Assembly (NCBI RefSeq): GCF_030733845.1
Contig: NZ_CP132311.1
Coordinates: 3,900,869 to 3,964,868, forward strand
From: Shinella zoogloeoides
Lineage (GTDB): Bacteria > Pseudomonadota > Alphaproteobacteria > Rhizobiales > Rhizobiaceae
DNA: 64,000 nt
Direction: 5' to 3'
Shown here: positions 9,084 to 17,217 of the stretch, in pieces
Numbering within the stretch: position 1 is the first letter of the stretch
How the letters are laid out: each line of letters starts with the position of its first letter
Made by a program: the position numbers and the translations under genes
The notes under the pieces: model-generated
Told to the model about the DNA's origin: nothing
The model's input: only the letters and a program-made list of their open reading frames with translations
Databases searched by the model: none

Positions 9084-9704
9084 TCACGTCACCCCGAGAT
9101 AGCGGCCGGGGCGGTGATTGATGGCGAGCGTCATGTTGACGACGACGGCACCGAGCACGGAAAGCGCGAGGCGGTCGAGCGGAATGACAAAATAGGCAGC
9201 GGACAGGATGGCGAGATCGACGGCAAGCTGGAAATAGCCGGCGCGCAAGCCGAAACGGTCCTGCAGGTAGATCGCCAGCACATTGATGCCGCCGAGCCCC
9301 GTACGGTGACGGAAGAGGATGAGGAGGCCCGTGCCGGAAAGCGCCCCGCCCATGATCGCCGCATAGAGTGGATCGAGATGGGAAAAGGTGACCAGTTCGA
9401 AGGTAAGCCGACTAAAGATCGAGACGAACGTGACGGCCGCGAAGGTGCGCAGCGTGAAGCCCCAGCCGAGCTTTTTGACGGCGAGCACATAGAACGGCAG
9501 GTTGATGGCGAAAAACAGCCACCAGAAACCGGTGCCGGTCGCATATTGCAGGAGGAGCGCGAGGCCCGCCGTGCTGCCGGCCAGCAGCACCGCCTTGGTA
9601 TAGATCACCACGCCGAGCGCCATGAACATCGTGCCGACGACGATGGCGATGACATCCTCGTAAGCGGAATGGCGCTCCGGCTGCGCCGCCGTCTCGACAG
9701 ACAT
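9084..9704 (-). CDS. YitT-family integral membrane protein
   Basis: A 206-residue membrane protein with about five to six hydrophobic helices and the YitT/DUF161 stretch LLAGSTAGLALLLQY near residues 40-54, followed by RTGLGGINVLAIYLQDRFG. YitT proteins are predicted transporters of unknown substrate. This one lacks the C-terminal DUF2179 domain of longer members. It lies 8 bp after the aminotransferase gene on the same strand and is probably cotranscribed with it, hinting at an amino-acid-related substrate (inference only). Confidence 0.85.
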   Translation of the reverse strand: MSVETAAQPERHSAYEDVIAIVVGTMFMALGVVIYTKAVLLAGSTAGLALLLQYATGTGFWWLFFAINLPFYVLAVKKLGWGFTLRTFAAVTFVSIFSRLTFELVTFSHLDPLYAAIMGGALSGTGLLILFRHRTGLGGINVLAIYLQDRFGLRAGYFQLAVDLAILSAAYFVIPLDRLALSVLGAVVVNMTLAINHRPGRYLGVT

Positions 9705-9712
9705 GTTGGACC

Positions 9713-10882
9713 TCAGAGGCTCAGGAATTTTTCAATGACGGCATCGACTTCCGCCGTCTTGAGGCCGGCAATGTTGATTCGGCCGGAGGTCGGCATGTAG
9801 ATGGCGTGATCGGCGCGCAGCTTCAGCACATCAGCTTCTTCGAGCGGCAGCAGCGAGAACATGCCCTCCTGCTCGCGCACGGCCGTCAGCACCTGCCAGC
9901 GGGCGGAAAGGCCGGTGGCGAGGCGTTCGCGGATCGCGGCGATGCGCAGGCGCATGCTCTCGATCTCTGCCTTCCAGTCGGCGGTGAGGGCCGCGTCGCC
10001 GAGGATCGTGCTGACGATGGCCGCGCCATGGTCCGGCGGCATGGAATAGCTGGTGCGGGCGAGCGCGGCGAGGTTGGTGCGCACGGAAAGCGCCGCCCCG
10101 GCACTGCTGCAGGCGGCATAGATCGCGCCGGTGCGTTCGCGGTAGAGGCCGAAGGATTTCGAGCAGGAGACCGCGACGAGCGCTTCCGGCACGGCGGCCA
10201 GCAGCGTGCGCAGGCCCGCCGCGTCCTCGTCGAGGCCGCGGCCGTAGCCCTGGTAGGCGATGTCGATGAGCGGCAGCAGGCCGCGCTCGGCGATGAGGGC
10301 GGAGACGGCGCGCCACTGGTCGGCCGAAAGGTTCGCGCCCGTCGGGTTGTGGCAGCTTGCATGCAGCAGCACGGCATCGCCCGGCGCGGCGCCGGCAAGC
10401 GCCTCCATCATGCGGTCGAAAAGCACTGCCTGCGAGGGGATGTCGAAGAACGGATAGGTGATGACCTCGAGGCCGGCGGCCTTGAAGATGCTGGCATGGT
10501 TCGGCCAGCTCGGCAGGCCGAGCCAGATGCCCTTCGTGCCCATGCGCGCCATCAGGTCGGCGGCAAGGCGCAGCGCCCCGGAACCGCCCGGCGTCTGGAG
10601 GCTGGCCGTGGCGCGGCCGCGGCCGGCCTCGCCCGTCGTCAGGTCCCAGAGACGCTCCAGGAAGACTGGGTCGCCTTCCGGGCCGACATAGGCCTTGGTC
10701 GGCTGGGTCTCGACGAGGCGGCGTTCGGCCTCCTTCACCGCGCGGAAGATCGGCGTCGCGCCGGTCTCGTCGCGATAGACGCCGACGCCGAGATCCACCT
10801 TGCCGGCGCGCTCGTCCGCCCGGAAAAGGCCGATCAGGGCGAGCAGCGGGTCATCGGGCTGGCGGGTGAGGGCGTCGAACAT
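9713..10882 (-). CDS. Aromatic amino acid / aspartate aminotransferase (class I)
   Basis: A 389-residue PLP-dependent transaminase of fold type I, close to TyrB/AspC. Visible motifs are the SGALRLAADL PLP-phosphate region, HNPTG at 178-182, the DIAYQGYGRG strand, and the PLP lysine at about 242 in SCSKSFGLYRERTG, with a C-terminal GRINIAGL. It should move amino groups between aromatic or acidic amino acids and 2-oxo acids. The ATG at 10882 has AGGAA upstream and matches the family N-terminus. It is divergent from an Lrp/AsnC regulator, which probably controls it. Confidence 0.92.
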   Translation of the reverse strand: MFDALTRQPDDPLLALIGLFRADERAGKVDLGVGVYRDETGATPIFRAVKEAERRLVETQPTKAYVGPEGDPVFLERLWDLTTGEAGRGRATASLQTPGGSGALRLAADLMARMGTKGIWLGLPSWPNHASIFKAAGLEVITYPFFDIPSQAVLFDRMMEALAGAAPGDAVLLHASCHNPTGANLSADQWRAVSALIAERGLLPLIDIAYQGYGRGLDEDAAGLRTLLAAVPEALVAVSCSKSFGLYRERTGAIYAACSSAGAALSVRTNLAALARTSYSMPPDHGAAIVSTILGDAALTADWKAEIESMRLRIAAIRERLATGLSARWQVLTAVREQEGMFSLLPLEEADVLKLRADHAIYMPTSGRINIAGLKTAEVDAVIEKFLSL

Positions 10883-10964
10883 GGCCGGTTTCCTAATGTG
10901 GGTGAATGTGCAGACGGTGTAAGGCAAAGCCATCGCAAAATCGACTATGATATTGCGGGGAAGG

Positions 10965-10989
10965 CGCAAGAAGCTTTTGTATTCTTGCG
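10965..10989. promoter_or_regulatory. Inverted repeat in the divergent aminotransferase/Lrp promoter
   Basis: CGCAAGAA at 10965-10972 and TTCTTGCG at 10982-10989 are perfect inverted arms separated by 9 nt. The site sits in the 150-bp region between the two divergent starts (10882 and 11033). Arm length and dyad spacing suit a dimeric HTH protein, and the neighbouring Lrp/AsnC regulator is the obvious candidate. Binding is inferred, not shown. Confidence 0.5.
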
Positions 10990-11032
10990 GCTTGCCGCTA
11001 GGTTGATGCAGGTTTTTGCGTCGGGGGCGGAT

Positions 11033-11512
11033 ATGGACAGGAAGACGGGCGATGACGTGGTGCTGGACCAGACGGACCGGCGCATCATCCGCCTGCTCGT
11101 CGAGGATGCGGGCCTTTCCAACAACCAGCTCGCCGAGAAGGTCGGCCTGTCGCCGGCGCCGCTGTCGCGCCGGCTGGCGCGGCTGGAGGCGAGCGGCGTC
11201 ATCCGCCACACGGTGATCGTCGATCCGCGCGCCGCCGGCATCGGCTTTCAGGCTTTCCTGGAGGTGACGCTGGAGAGGACGGCGCCGCGTGTCGGCGAGC
11301 GCTTCATCGATCTCGTGCGGCGCATGCCGGAGGTGGTGGAATGCCACATGGTCGCCGGCGATTTCGATTTCCTCCTGAAGATCGCCGTGAAGGACGCCGC
11401 CGACTACCGGCGGCTGCTGTGGAGCGAGTTCGAGCGGATCGGCGAGATCAAGACGCTGCGCTCGACCATCCTGCTCGACAGTCCCAAGATGCAGGTGAGC
11501 GCGCTTCCGTGA
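11033..11512 (+). CDS. Lrp/AsnC-family transcriptional regulator
   Basis: A 159-residue regulator. The N-terminal HTH (DQTDRRIIRLLVEDAGLSNNQLAEKV... SPAPLSRRLARLEASGVI in separate segments, residues about 9-58) is followed by an RAM/AsnC ligand domain with VECHMVAGDFDFLLKIAVKD. Proteins of this type sense amino acids. The start at 11033 is chosen because a GGGGGCGG stretch precedes it; an in-frame ATG at 11006 is possible. It is divergent from the aromatic aminotransferase, the usual arrangement for a local regulator and its target. Confidence 0.93.
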   Translation: MDRKTGDDVVLDQTDRRIIRLLVEDAGLSNNQLAEKVGLSPAPLSRRLARLEASGVIRHTVIVDPRAAGIGFQAFLEVTLERTAPRVGERFIDLVRRMPEVVECHMVAGDFDFLLKIAVKDAADYRRLLWSEFERIGEIKTLRSTILLDSPKMQVSALP

Positions 11513-11600
11513 GCCTACCCGCGGAACCTTTCTCGCCCGCGGGAGGTTGCCGATGCGGGCAAAGCGCCCATATGATGGATGCGCCACAAAGGAAGGAACC

Positions 11601-12449
11601 GTGGACAGAAAGCTGAACGACAAGGTCATGTCGGCCGCGCTGCTGTCGGCCATCCGCAACCGCCGCGGCCACCGGCCGGCGGAAAACAATCGTCCCGGCG
11701 ACACCGTCATCGCGTCGTACAACGTGCACAAATGCGTGGGCGTCGACCGCCGTTTCGATCCCGAGCGCACGGCGAGCGTCATTGCCGAGATCGATGCCGA
11801 CATCATCGCCGTACAGGAAGCGGACAAGCGCTTCGGCGAGCGCTCGGGTCTGCTCGATCTCGACATGCTGGAACGCGATTGCGGCCTCGTTCCCGTGCCG
11901 ATCGCCGCGCTATCCTCCACCGGCCACGGCTGGCACGGCAACATGATCATGATCCGCAAGGGCGCGGTCTGCGGGGTGCGGCAGTTGAAGCTGCCCGGCG
12001 TCGAGCCGCGCGGCGCGCTGGTGGTGAACCTCGACCTGCCGGTCGGCAAGCTCCGCCTCGTCGCCGCCCATTTCGGCCTCTTGAAGCGCTCACGCGAGCA
12101 GCAGGCCATGGCGATCCTCGCCTCTGTCGCCGAGGAAGAGGAAATGCCGACCCTGCTTGTCGGCGATCTCAACGAATGGCGCGTCGGCCGCGGCTCCTCA
12201 CTCTCGCGCCTCCAGCCAACCTTCGATCCGGCGTCCGGCGCGGTGCCGAGCTTTCCCTCGCGCTTTCCGGTGCTCGCGCTCGACCGGGCGCTCGGCCATC
12301 CGCACGATCTCGTCACCTCCGTCGAGGTGCACGACACGCCGCTCGCCCGCATCGCCTCCGATCACCTGCCGATCAAGGCGCATATCGACCTCAAGGTCGT
12401 CTGGGAGCGCTCGTTCGGGCCTACAGATAGGGTGAGCCAAGCCATGTGA
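11601..12449 (+). CDS. Endonuclease/exonuclease/phosphatase (EEP) family protein
   Basis: A 282-residue Mg-dependent phosphodiesterase-fold protein. Motifs include SYNVHKCVG, the metal-ligand Glu in IIAVQEADKRFG, AAHFGLLKRSREQQ, GDLNEWR and the terminal SDHLPIKA. Substrate could be nucleic acid or phospholipid/inositol phosphodiester; the family does not tell. A GTG start at 11601 is chosen because GGAAGGA lies 5 bp before it; ATG/TTG starts further upstream lack a good site. Its 3' end overlaps the convergent cardiolipin synthase gene by 29 bp. Confidence 0.85.
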   Translation: MDRKLNDKVMSAALLSAIRNRRGHRPAENNRPGDTVIASYNVHKCVGVDRRFDPERTASVIAEIDADIIAVQEADKRFGERSGLLDLDMLERDCGLVPVPIAALSSTGHGWHGNMIMIRKGAVCGVRQLKLPGVEPRGALVVNLDLPVGKLRLVAAHFGLLKRSREQQAMAILASVAEEEEMPTLLVGDLNEWRVGRGSSLSRLQPTFDPASGAVPSFPSRFPVLALDRALGHPHDLVTSVEVHDTPLARIASDHLPIKAHIDLKVVWERSFGPTDRVSQAM

Positions 12450-13881
12450 TGCGCTCGACGAGGCGCTGCGCGAAAGGCCGCGCCTTGAGCTCATCGAGCT
12501 TCACCTCTTCCGCCAGCGCCATGGCGGTGGCGATGCGATCGCCGATGAGATCGGCGAAGTCCGGGTCCACCACCTCGATATCCACCTCGAAATTCAGCCG
12601 CAGCGAACGCGGGTCGATGTTCGACGAGCCGACATAGGACCAGGCGTCGTCGACGACCGTGAGCTTGGAATGGTTGAAGGCGCCCGAGGCGCGCCAGATG
12701 CGGCAGCCATATTTCAAGAGCTGGTCGAATTGCGCCGTCATGGCGAGATCGACGAGCTTCAGGTTGTTGGAGGAGGGCACGACGATGTCGATCTCCACCC
12801 CGCGCCGCGCCGCCGTGACGATAGCGCTGATCAGCTCGCGGTCGGGCAGGAAATAGGGCGACATGATGCGGATGTGCTTCTTGGCGATAGAGACGGCGCC
12901 CATCAGCATGCGGTGGTTGGTTTCAAGGCTCTTGTCCGGCCCGGAGGGCACGACACGGGCAAGCATGCCGCTCTCCGGCGCGTCGGGCGGCGGCGCGATC
13001 TGCCAGGCCTCGCCCGAGAGGTCGTCGCCACCGGAAAAGCGCCAGTCCTCGTAGGCGATGCGGAAGAGGTCGCTGACGACAGGTCCGGTGAGGCGGAAAT
13101 GTGTGTCGAGCGCCGCCAGTTCGCCGGAAAACTCCGCGCAGAAGCCGGCGCGGATGTTGAGCCCGCCGGTGAAGGCGACGCTGCCATCGACGATAAGGAT
13201 TTTCCGGTGGGTGCGCAGGTTCGCGTAGGGAAGGCGCAGGCCCATGACGATGTTGCCGTTGAAAACGTCCACCGGCACGTTCGCCTGCTTGAGCTCCGAG
13301 ACGATCGAGGGAATGGAATAACGCGCGCCGACCGCGTCGATCAGCACGCGCACCGCCACGCCGCGCGCCACGGCCGCCGACAGCGCCTCCACGAAGCGCT
13401 TGCCCGCGCCGTCCCGGTCGAAGATGTAGGTTTCGAGCATGATGGAACGCTCGGCGGCGTCGATGGCGGCCAGCATGGCGCTATAGGCAGCATCGCCCGT
13501 CGATAGCAGCGTGATGCGGTTGCCGGAGGTCAGCTTGCAGCGACCGACCGCATCGCCGAGGCGCTGCATGGCGGCGAGCGCCTCGCCATAGGTCACCCGG
13601 ACGTGTTCGTTCGACACGTCGTATTCCGCCATATGGTGCCACCCGGCGGCAAGCAGGCCCTCGCGGCTGAGGTTCAGCGTCTTGCGGCGGATGCGGTTGA
13701 CGCCGCCCACCGCATAGATGAGCGGGCCGACGACCGGCGACAGCAGGATGACGCCGACCCAGCCGATCGCCGCCCGCACCTCCTCCTTCGTCATCGTTGC
13801 ATGGATGGCGGCCGGCACGCCGAGAAGGATCGACAGGGCGACGAGGATATGCGGCCAGTAGGCGGAGAGCGTCTCAAACAT
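12421..13881 (-). CDS. cls: Cardiolipin synthase (phospholipase D superfamily)
   Basis: A 486-residue membrane-bound enzyme. Two N-terminal hydrophobic segments (about residues 8-28 and 38-58) precede two HKD motifs: HRKILIVDGSVAFTGG in the first half and HSKLTVVDDAWSYVGSSN in the second. The enzyme condenses two phosphatidylglycerols to cardiolipin and glycerol. Length and layout match bacterial Cls-A type proteins. Upstream (13882-14003) lies a short intergenic region with no gene. The 3' end overlaps the convergent EEP gene. Confidence 0.92.
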   Translation of the reverse strand: MFETLSAYWPHILVALSILLGVPAAIHATMTKEEVRAAIGWVGVILLSPVVGPLIYAVGGVNRIRRKTLNLSREGLLAAGWHHMAEYDVSNEHVRVTYGEALAAMQRLGDAVGRCKLTSGNRITLLSTGDAAYSAMLAAIDAAERSIMLETYIFDRDGAGKRFVEALSAAVARGVAVRVLIDAVGARYSIPSIVSELKQANVPVDVFNGNIVMGLRLPYANLRTHRKILIVDGSVAFTGGLNIRAGFCAEFSGELAALDTHFRLTGPVVSDLFRIAYEDWRFSGGDDLSGEAWQIAPPPDAPESGMLARVVPSGPDKSLETNHRMLMGAVSIAKKHIRIMSPYFLPDRELISAIVTAARRGVEIDIVVPSSNNLKLVDLAMTAQFDQLLKYGCRIWRASGAFNHSKLTVVDDAWSYVGSSNIDPRSLRLNFEVDIEVVDPDFADLIGDRIATAMALAEEVKLDELKARPFAQRLVERITWLGSPYL

Positions 13882-14003
13882 GATGCGTGCGGATCATCCC
13901 AAGGCGGCAAATGCTTTTGCCGCCTCTATATATTGCTTTGGATGATACGAATGCGAGGGGGGCAACACTCCCCCAGCCGAAAGATTTTCTGCGGGCGGAA
14001 AGT

Positions 14004-15062
14004 TCAGTCTTCCAGCGTGCCCGGCTTGCGGTCGTTGCGCGTCGCCTCACGGCAGGCGAGCTTCATCAGGTCGTCGCCGCGCCGCGCATAACGGGCGGAG
14101 CTGCGCGTGGCGACCAGCCCGTCATGGCCGGCCTTGACCGCAAGCGTGCCGTCGGCCTCGCCCGGCCGGGTGATCAGCGTCGCAAGGAGGTCGCCCGCCT
14201 TCACCCTGTCGCCGATGTCCCGGTGGAAGAGCACGGTGCCGGGCGCGGGCGCCCGCACCATCTCGATATTGTCGAGCGGCACGGCCGGACCGGCATAGGG
14301 CCTTGCCTCGAAGGCCGCATCGGTAACGACGCCGCGCCCGGCGAGGAAGCGCCAGAGGCCATCCGCATCGCGCATCGCAATGTCGGGGTAAACATCGCGC
14401 CGGCCGCGCAGCTCGACGGTGACGGCGAGGCGGCCCGGCACGGTCTTCAGCCTGTCGCCGCCCTGGCGCTTGAAGGCATGGCCAACTGCCTCCTCGAAGG
14501 CCGTGCTCTCGCCGTCAGACAAGAACACGGCTTCCATGTCGAGCGCGCTTGCAAGGTCGGCGGCCTCCGGCCAGAAGGCCTCGTCGATATAGGCATATTG
14601 CAGGGATTCGTCGTCGCAATGCAGGTCCAGCACCAGATCCACGCCGAGCGCCATGTGCAGCAGCGTACGCTTCAGCCGGTCGGCGGCGGGGCGGCGGTCG
14701 AGATCGTCCAGCAGCGTCTCGCGCTCGGCAAGAGCCACCAGCGGGAAGTCGCGGTTGAAATTGGTGCGCGAACCGAGATCGAACCGGCCTTCCATCTCGC
14801 CGAAATGGTACTGGGCAAGGCCGATGGGGTTGGCCTGTGGCACGACGGTGATGTCGCCGCGGATCGTGCCTTTTTCCTCCGCACGGCGCAGCCGTTCGAT
14901 GAGAAAATGGGCGAGCGCCGTACCGGGCAACTCGTTGGCATGCAGCGCCGCCTGGATATGCACGGAGGGTGCCGCCGCATCGCTGCCCTTGAAGCGGAAG
15001 ACCGGCACGCGCCATTCGATGCCCGCCGTATCGCCGCCGATGATGATCTCCGAGCACTCCAT
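14004..15062 (-). CDS. Succinylglutamate desuccinylase/aspartoacylase family hydrolase
   Basis: A 352-residue zinc carboxypeptidase-like hydrolase (AstE/AspA superfamily). The metal-binding HANELPG (about residues 42-48) and the later DLHCDDE supply the expected two His and one Glu. FNRDFP and the C-terminal barrel-like APAPGTVLFHRDIGDRVKAGD also fit the family. It should release an acyl group from an N-acyl amino acid or related amide; the exact substrate cannot be read. It is divergent from ogt, 135 bp away. Confidence 0.87.
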   Translation of the reverse strand: MECSEIIIGGDTAGIEWRVPVFRFKGSDAAAPSVHIQAALHANELPGTALAHFLIERLRRAEEKGTIRGDITVVPQANPIGLAQYHFGEMEGRFDLGSRTNFNRDFPLVALAERETLLDDLDRRPAADRLKRTLLHMALGVDLVLDLHCDDESLQYAYIDEAFWPEAADLASALDMEAVFLSDGESTAFEEAVGHAFKRQGGDRLKTVPGRLAVTVELRGRRDVYPDIAMRDADGLWRFLAGRGVVTDAAFEARPYAGPAVPLDNIEMVRAPAPGTVLFHRDIGDRVKAGDLLATLITRPGEADGTLAVKAGHDGLVATRSSARYARRGDDLMKLACREATRNDRKPGTLED

Positions 15063-15197
15063 GTCGTCCCCCCGCTGGTTCGTTTTCGCGACGGTTTATG
15101 CGAATTGGCGGCGAAAGGCGCAAGTCCCGGCAAGAAACGGGTTGAAAGCGGCCGGGCAAAGCCCGATCTTGTGACAAAACGGGAACAGGAGCCGAAA

Positions 15198-15758
15198 ATG
15201 ACCGGCAAGACCCATTACCTGATCTTCGACACCGCGGGCGGCCCCTGCGGCATCGCCTGGACGGCGGCGGGCGTCGTACGCTTTCAGCTGCCGGGCGAGG
15301 ACGCCGCTACCACGCGCCGCCTGCTGCTGCGCCATCTGCCTGAGGCGGAAGCGGCCGAGCCGCCGCCGGCGGTCGCCCGCGCCGTTGCGGCCGCGCAACG
15401 CTACTTCGCCGGCGAGGAAGCCGATTTCACCGATGTGCCGCTCGACCTTGCCGGCCAGAGCGCTTTCTTCATGTCGGTCTACGATGCGGCGCGCCGCGTG
15501 CACTGGGGCGAGACGACGACCTACGGCACGCTTGCCCGCGACCTCGGCGCCGGCCCGGAAATGGCCCGCGAGGTCGGCCAGGCCATGGCGAAGAACCCCG
15601 TCGCCCTCATCATTCCTTGCCATCGGGTTCTGGCCGCCGGCGGCAAGGTGGGCGGCTTCTCCGCGCCGGGCGGCGCCTCGTCCAAGCTGAAGATGCTGGC
15701 GCTCGAAGGCATTTCCTTCGATCCCCCGGCGCCGGCGCAGCAGTCGTTCGGCTTCTAG
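15198..15758 (+). CDS. ogt: Methylated-DNA-[protein]-cysteine S-methyltransferase
   Basis: A 186-residue suicide DNA-repair protein that takes methyl groups from O6-methylguanine. The active-site IIPCHRV places the acceptor cysteine at about residue 141, preceded by the HTH region TTYGTLARDLG and followed by GGFSAPGG. There is no AdaA/HTH-AraC fusion, so it is a stand-alone Ogt-type enzyme. An AGGAG-like stretch (ACAGGAGCC) lies before the ATG. Its stop overlaps the convergent sigma factor gene by 4 bp. Confidence 0.93.
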   Translation: MTGKTHYLIFDTAGGPCGIAWTAAGVVRFQLPGEDAATTRRLLLRHLPEAEAAEPPPAVARAVAAAQRYFAGEEADFTDVPLDLAGQSAFFMSVYDAARRVHWGETTTYGTLARDLGAGPEMAREVGQAMAKNPVALIIPCHRVLAAGGKVGGFSAPGGASSKLKMLALEGISFDPPAPAQQSFGF

Positions 15759-16618
15759 CCAGGCAATGCGAGGGCGGTAAGCTTGTCCGGGTTGCGCGTG
15801 ATGTAGATGGCGGCGATGCGTCCTTCGACGATCTCCACGGCGGTGGTTTGCAGGTGTCCGTCCACGCGGCTGAGGAAGCCCGGCAGGCCATCGATGACGA
15901 CGGGACCGAGATACTCCATCCGCGCGCCCAGCTTGCGGGAGAGTCCCAGATAGAGACGTATCAGGCGCTCGACGCCGTGGATGGCGTTGGGGAAGGTGAG
16001 CACCTTGCCGCCGCCGTCCGAGCGTAGCGTCACATCGGCAGCCAGCATGGTGCCGAGCGCCGCCGTGTCTCCGAGACGACAGGCCTCGAAGAAGGCGTGC
16101 GCCAGCGCCTCGCCATCCTCGCGCGCGATCTCGTAGCGCGGCTGATCGATGCGCACATGCGCCCGCGCCCGCGCGGCAAGCTGCCGGGTGGCCGCCGGGC
16201 TGCGTTCCAGGGTTGCCGCCACGGCGTCGAGCGGCTGGTTGAAGACGTCGTGCAGCAGGAAGGCCGCGCGCTCCAGCGGCGACAGCCGCTCCAGTGCCAC
16301 CATGAGGGTAAGCGTGATGTTGTCGGCGCGCATTTCCTCGTCCGCCGGCTCGATCAAGGGTTCGGGCAGCCAGGTGCCCGGATAGGTCTCCCGGCGGGCG
16401 CGGGCGGATTTCATCGCGTCGAGGCAGAGGCGCGAGACGATGCGGGTGAGCCAGGCAGCAGGTTCCTTGACCGTCTCCCGGTCGCTGCGGTGCCAGCGCA
16501 GCCAGGCTTCCTGCACGATGTCCTCGGCCTCCGAATGGGAGCCGAGCATGCGGTAGGCAAGGCGCAGCAGCCGGGGCCGCTGCGTCTCGAAGCTTCGGGT
16601 GGAGGGATCAAGCGGCAT
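15755..16618 (-). CDS. ECF41-type RNA polymerase sigma factor with SnoaL-like C-terminal domain
   Basis: A 287-residue extracytoplasmic-function sigma factor. Region 2 spans about residues 12-75 (YRMLGSHSEAEDIVQEAWLRW), region 4 about 110-165 (LSPLERAAFLLHDVF), and a C-terminal extension of about 115 residues follows, SnoaL/NTF2-like, containing DGGGK. That DGGG motif and extension are hallmarks of the ECF41 group, where the extension acts as a fused regulator replacing an anti-sigma factor. The start overlaps the upstream carboxymuconolactone decarboxylase gene by 11 bp, the classic ECF41 partner. ATG 16618 is preferred because it begins directly before region 2. Confidence 0.92.
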   Translation of the reverse strand: MPLDPSTRSFETQRPRLLRLAYRMLGSHSEAEDIVQEAWLRWHRSDRETVKEPAAWLTRIVSRLCLDAMKSARARRETYPGTWLPEPLIEPADEEMRADNITLTLMVALERLSPLERAAFLLHDVFNQPLDAVAATLERSPAATRQLAARARAHVRIDQPRYEIAREDGEALAHAFFEACRLGDTAALGTMLAADVTLRSDGGGKVLTFPNAIHGVERLIRLYLGLSRKLGARMEYLGPVVIDGLPGFLSRVDGHLQTTAVEIVEGRIAAIYITRNPDKLTALALPG

Positions 16619-17069
16619 GACGCCGGTCGGTCGGGTGCTCTGCGCGGAAGCCGACCTGCACGCGGTTCCACACATTGATCGCGCCGATGGCGATCGACAG
16701 CCAGGCCTGCTCGTCGGGCGTGAAGACGGCCTCGACGGCGTTCCAGTCGGCGTCGGGTGCATGGGTCTCGGCCACCAGCGTCAGCGCTTCCGTCCAGGCA
16801 AGCGCCGCCCGTTCCCGTTCGGAATAGAGCGAGGAATCGCGCCATCCGGCAAGAAGGTGAAGCCGCATCTGGTCCTCGCCGTCCTTCAGGGCCTCGCCGA
16901 CATGCATATGGATGCAATAGGCGCAGCCATTGATCTGCGAGGCGCGCACCTTGACGAGATGCAGCAGCCTGGCGTCCAGCGGGCTGGCCTTCAGGGCGGC
17001 TTCCAGCGCGTACATCGCCTTGAAGGCGGGCTCGGCGCGTTTGAAATAATCGGTCATGCGGGCTGACAT
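16608..17069 (-). CDS. Carboxymuconolactone decarboxylase/AhpD-family protein (ECF41 partner)
   Basis: A 153-residue AhpD-like protein with the redox motif GCAYCIHMH (CxxC then His) at about residues 48-56. Family members act as peroxidase reductants or decarboxylases; the AhpD-type CxxC suggests redox chemistry. It is the first gene of a two-gene operon with the ECF41 sigma factor (11-bp overlap) and lies directly behind a matching ECF41 promoter, so it is very probably the sigma factor's own target. Confidence 0.92.
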   Translation of the reverse strand: MSARMTDYFKRAEPAFKAMYALEAALKASPLDARLLHLVKVRASQINGCAYCIHMHVGEALKDGEDQMRLHLLAGWRDSSLYSERERAALAWTEALTLVAETHAPDADWNAVEAVFTPDEQAWLSIAIGAINVWNRVQVGFRAEHPTDRRHAA

Positions 17070-17100
17070 TCCAGTCTCCTTCTCAATCCTACACCGCCAT

Positions 17101-17127
17101 GACGAGACCGGAATGCAGGATGTGACA
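17101..17127 (-). promoter_or_regulatory. ECF41-dependent promoter
   Basis: Read on the minus strand the sequence is TGTCACA, 16 nt, CGTC. This is the published ECF41 promoter form. It ends 32 bp before the ATG of the carboxymuconolactone decarboxylase-sigma operon, the correct place and strand for autoregulation. Confidence 0.88.
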
Positions 17128-17157
17128 TGGAGATGCGAATTTTTTTACCGGAAAGCA

Positions 17158-17187
17158 AAAAGCCCCGGCGCGAACGCCAGGGCCTTT
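17158..17187 (-). terminator. Rho-independent terminator of guaA
   Basis: The arms GCCCcGGCG (17162-17170) and CGCCaGGGC (17175-17183) pair with one mismatch around a 4-nt loop. On the minus strand the stem is followed by a T-run (TTTTTGC). It lies about 30 bp after the guaA stop and separates guaA from the ECF41 promoter. Confidence 0.8.
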
Positions 17188-17217
17188 AAGGTTTCCGTCA
17201 CGCAGAAGGGCGTGCCC

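Noticed and set aside
13930..14003. Terminator of the aspartoacylase-family gene formed by GGGGGG and CCCCC near 13956-13976
   Set aside because: Short G/C tracts only, no T-run on the minus strand; too weak to list.
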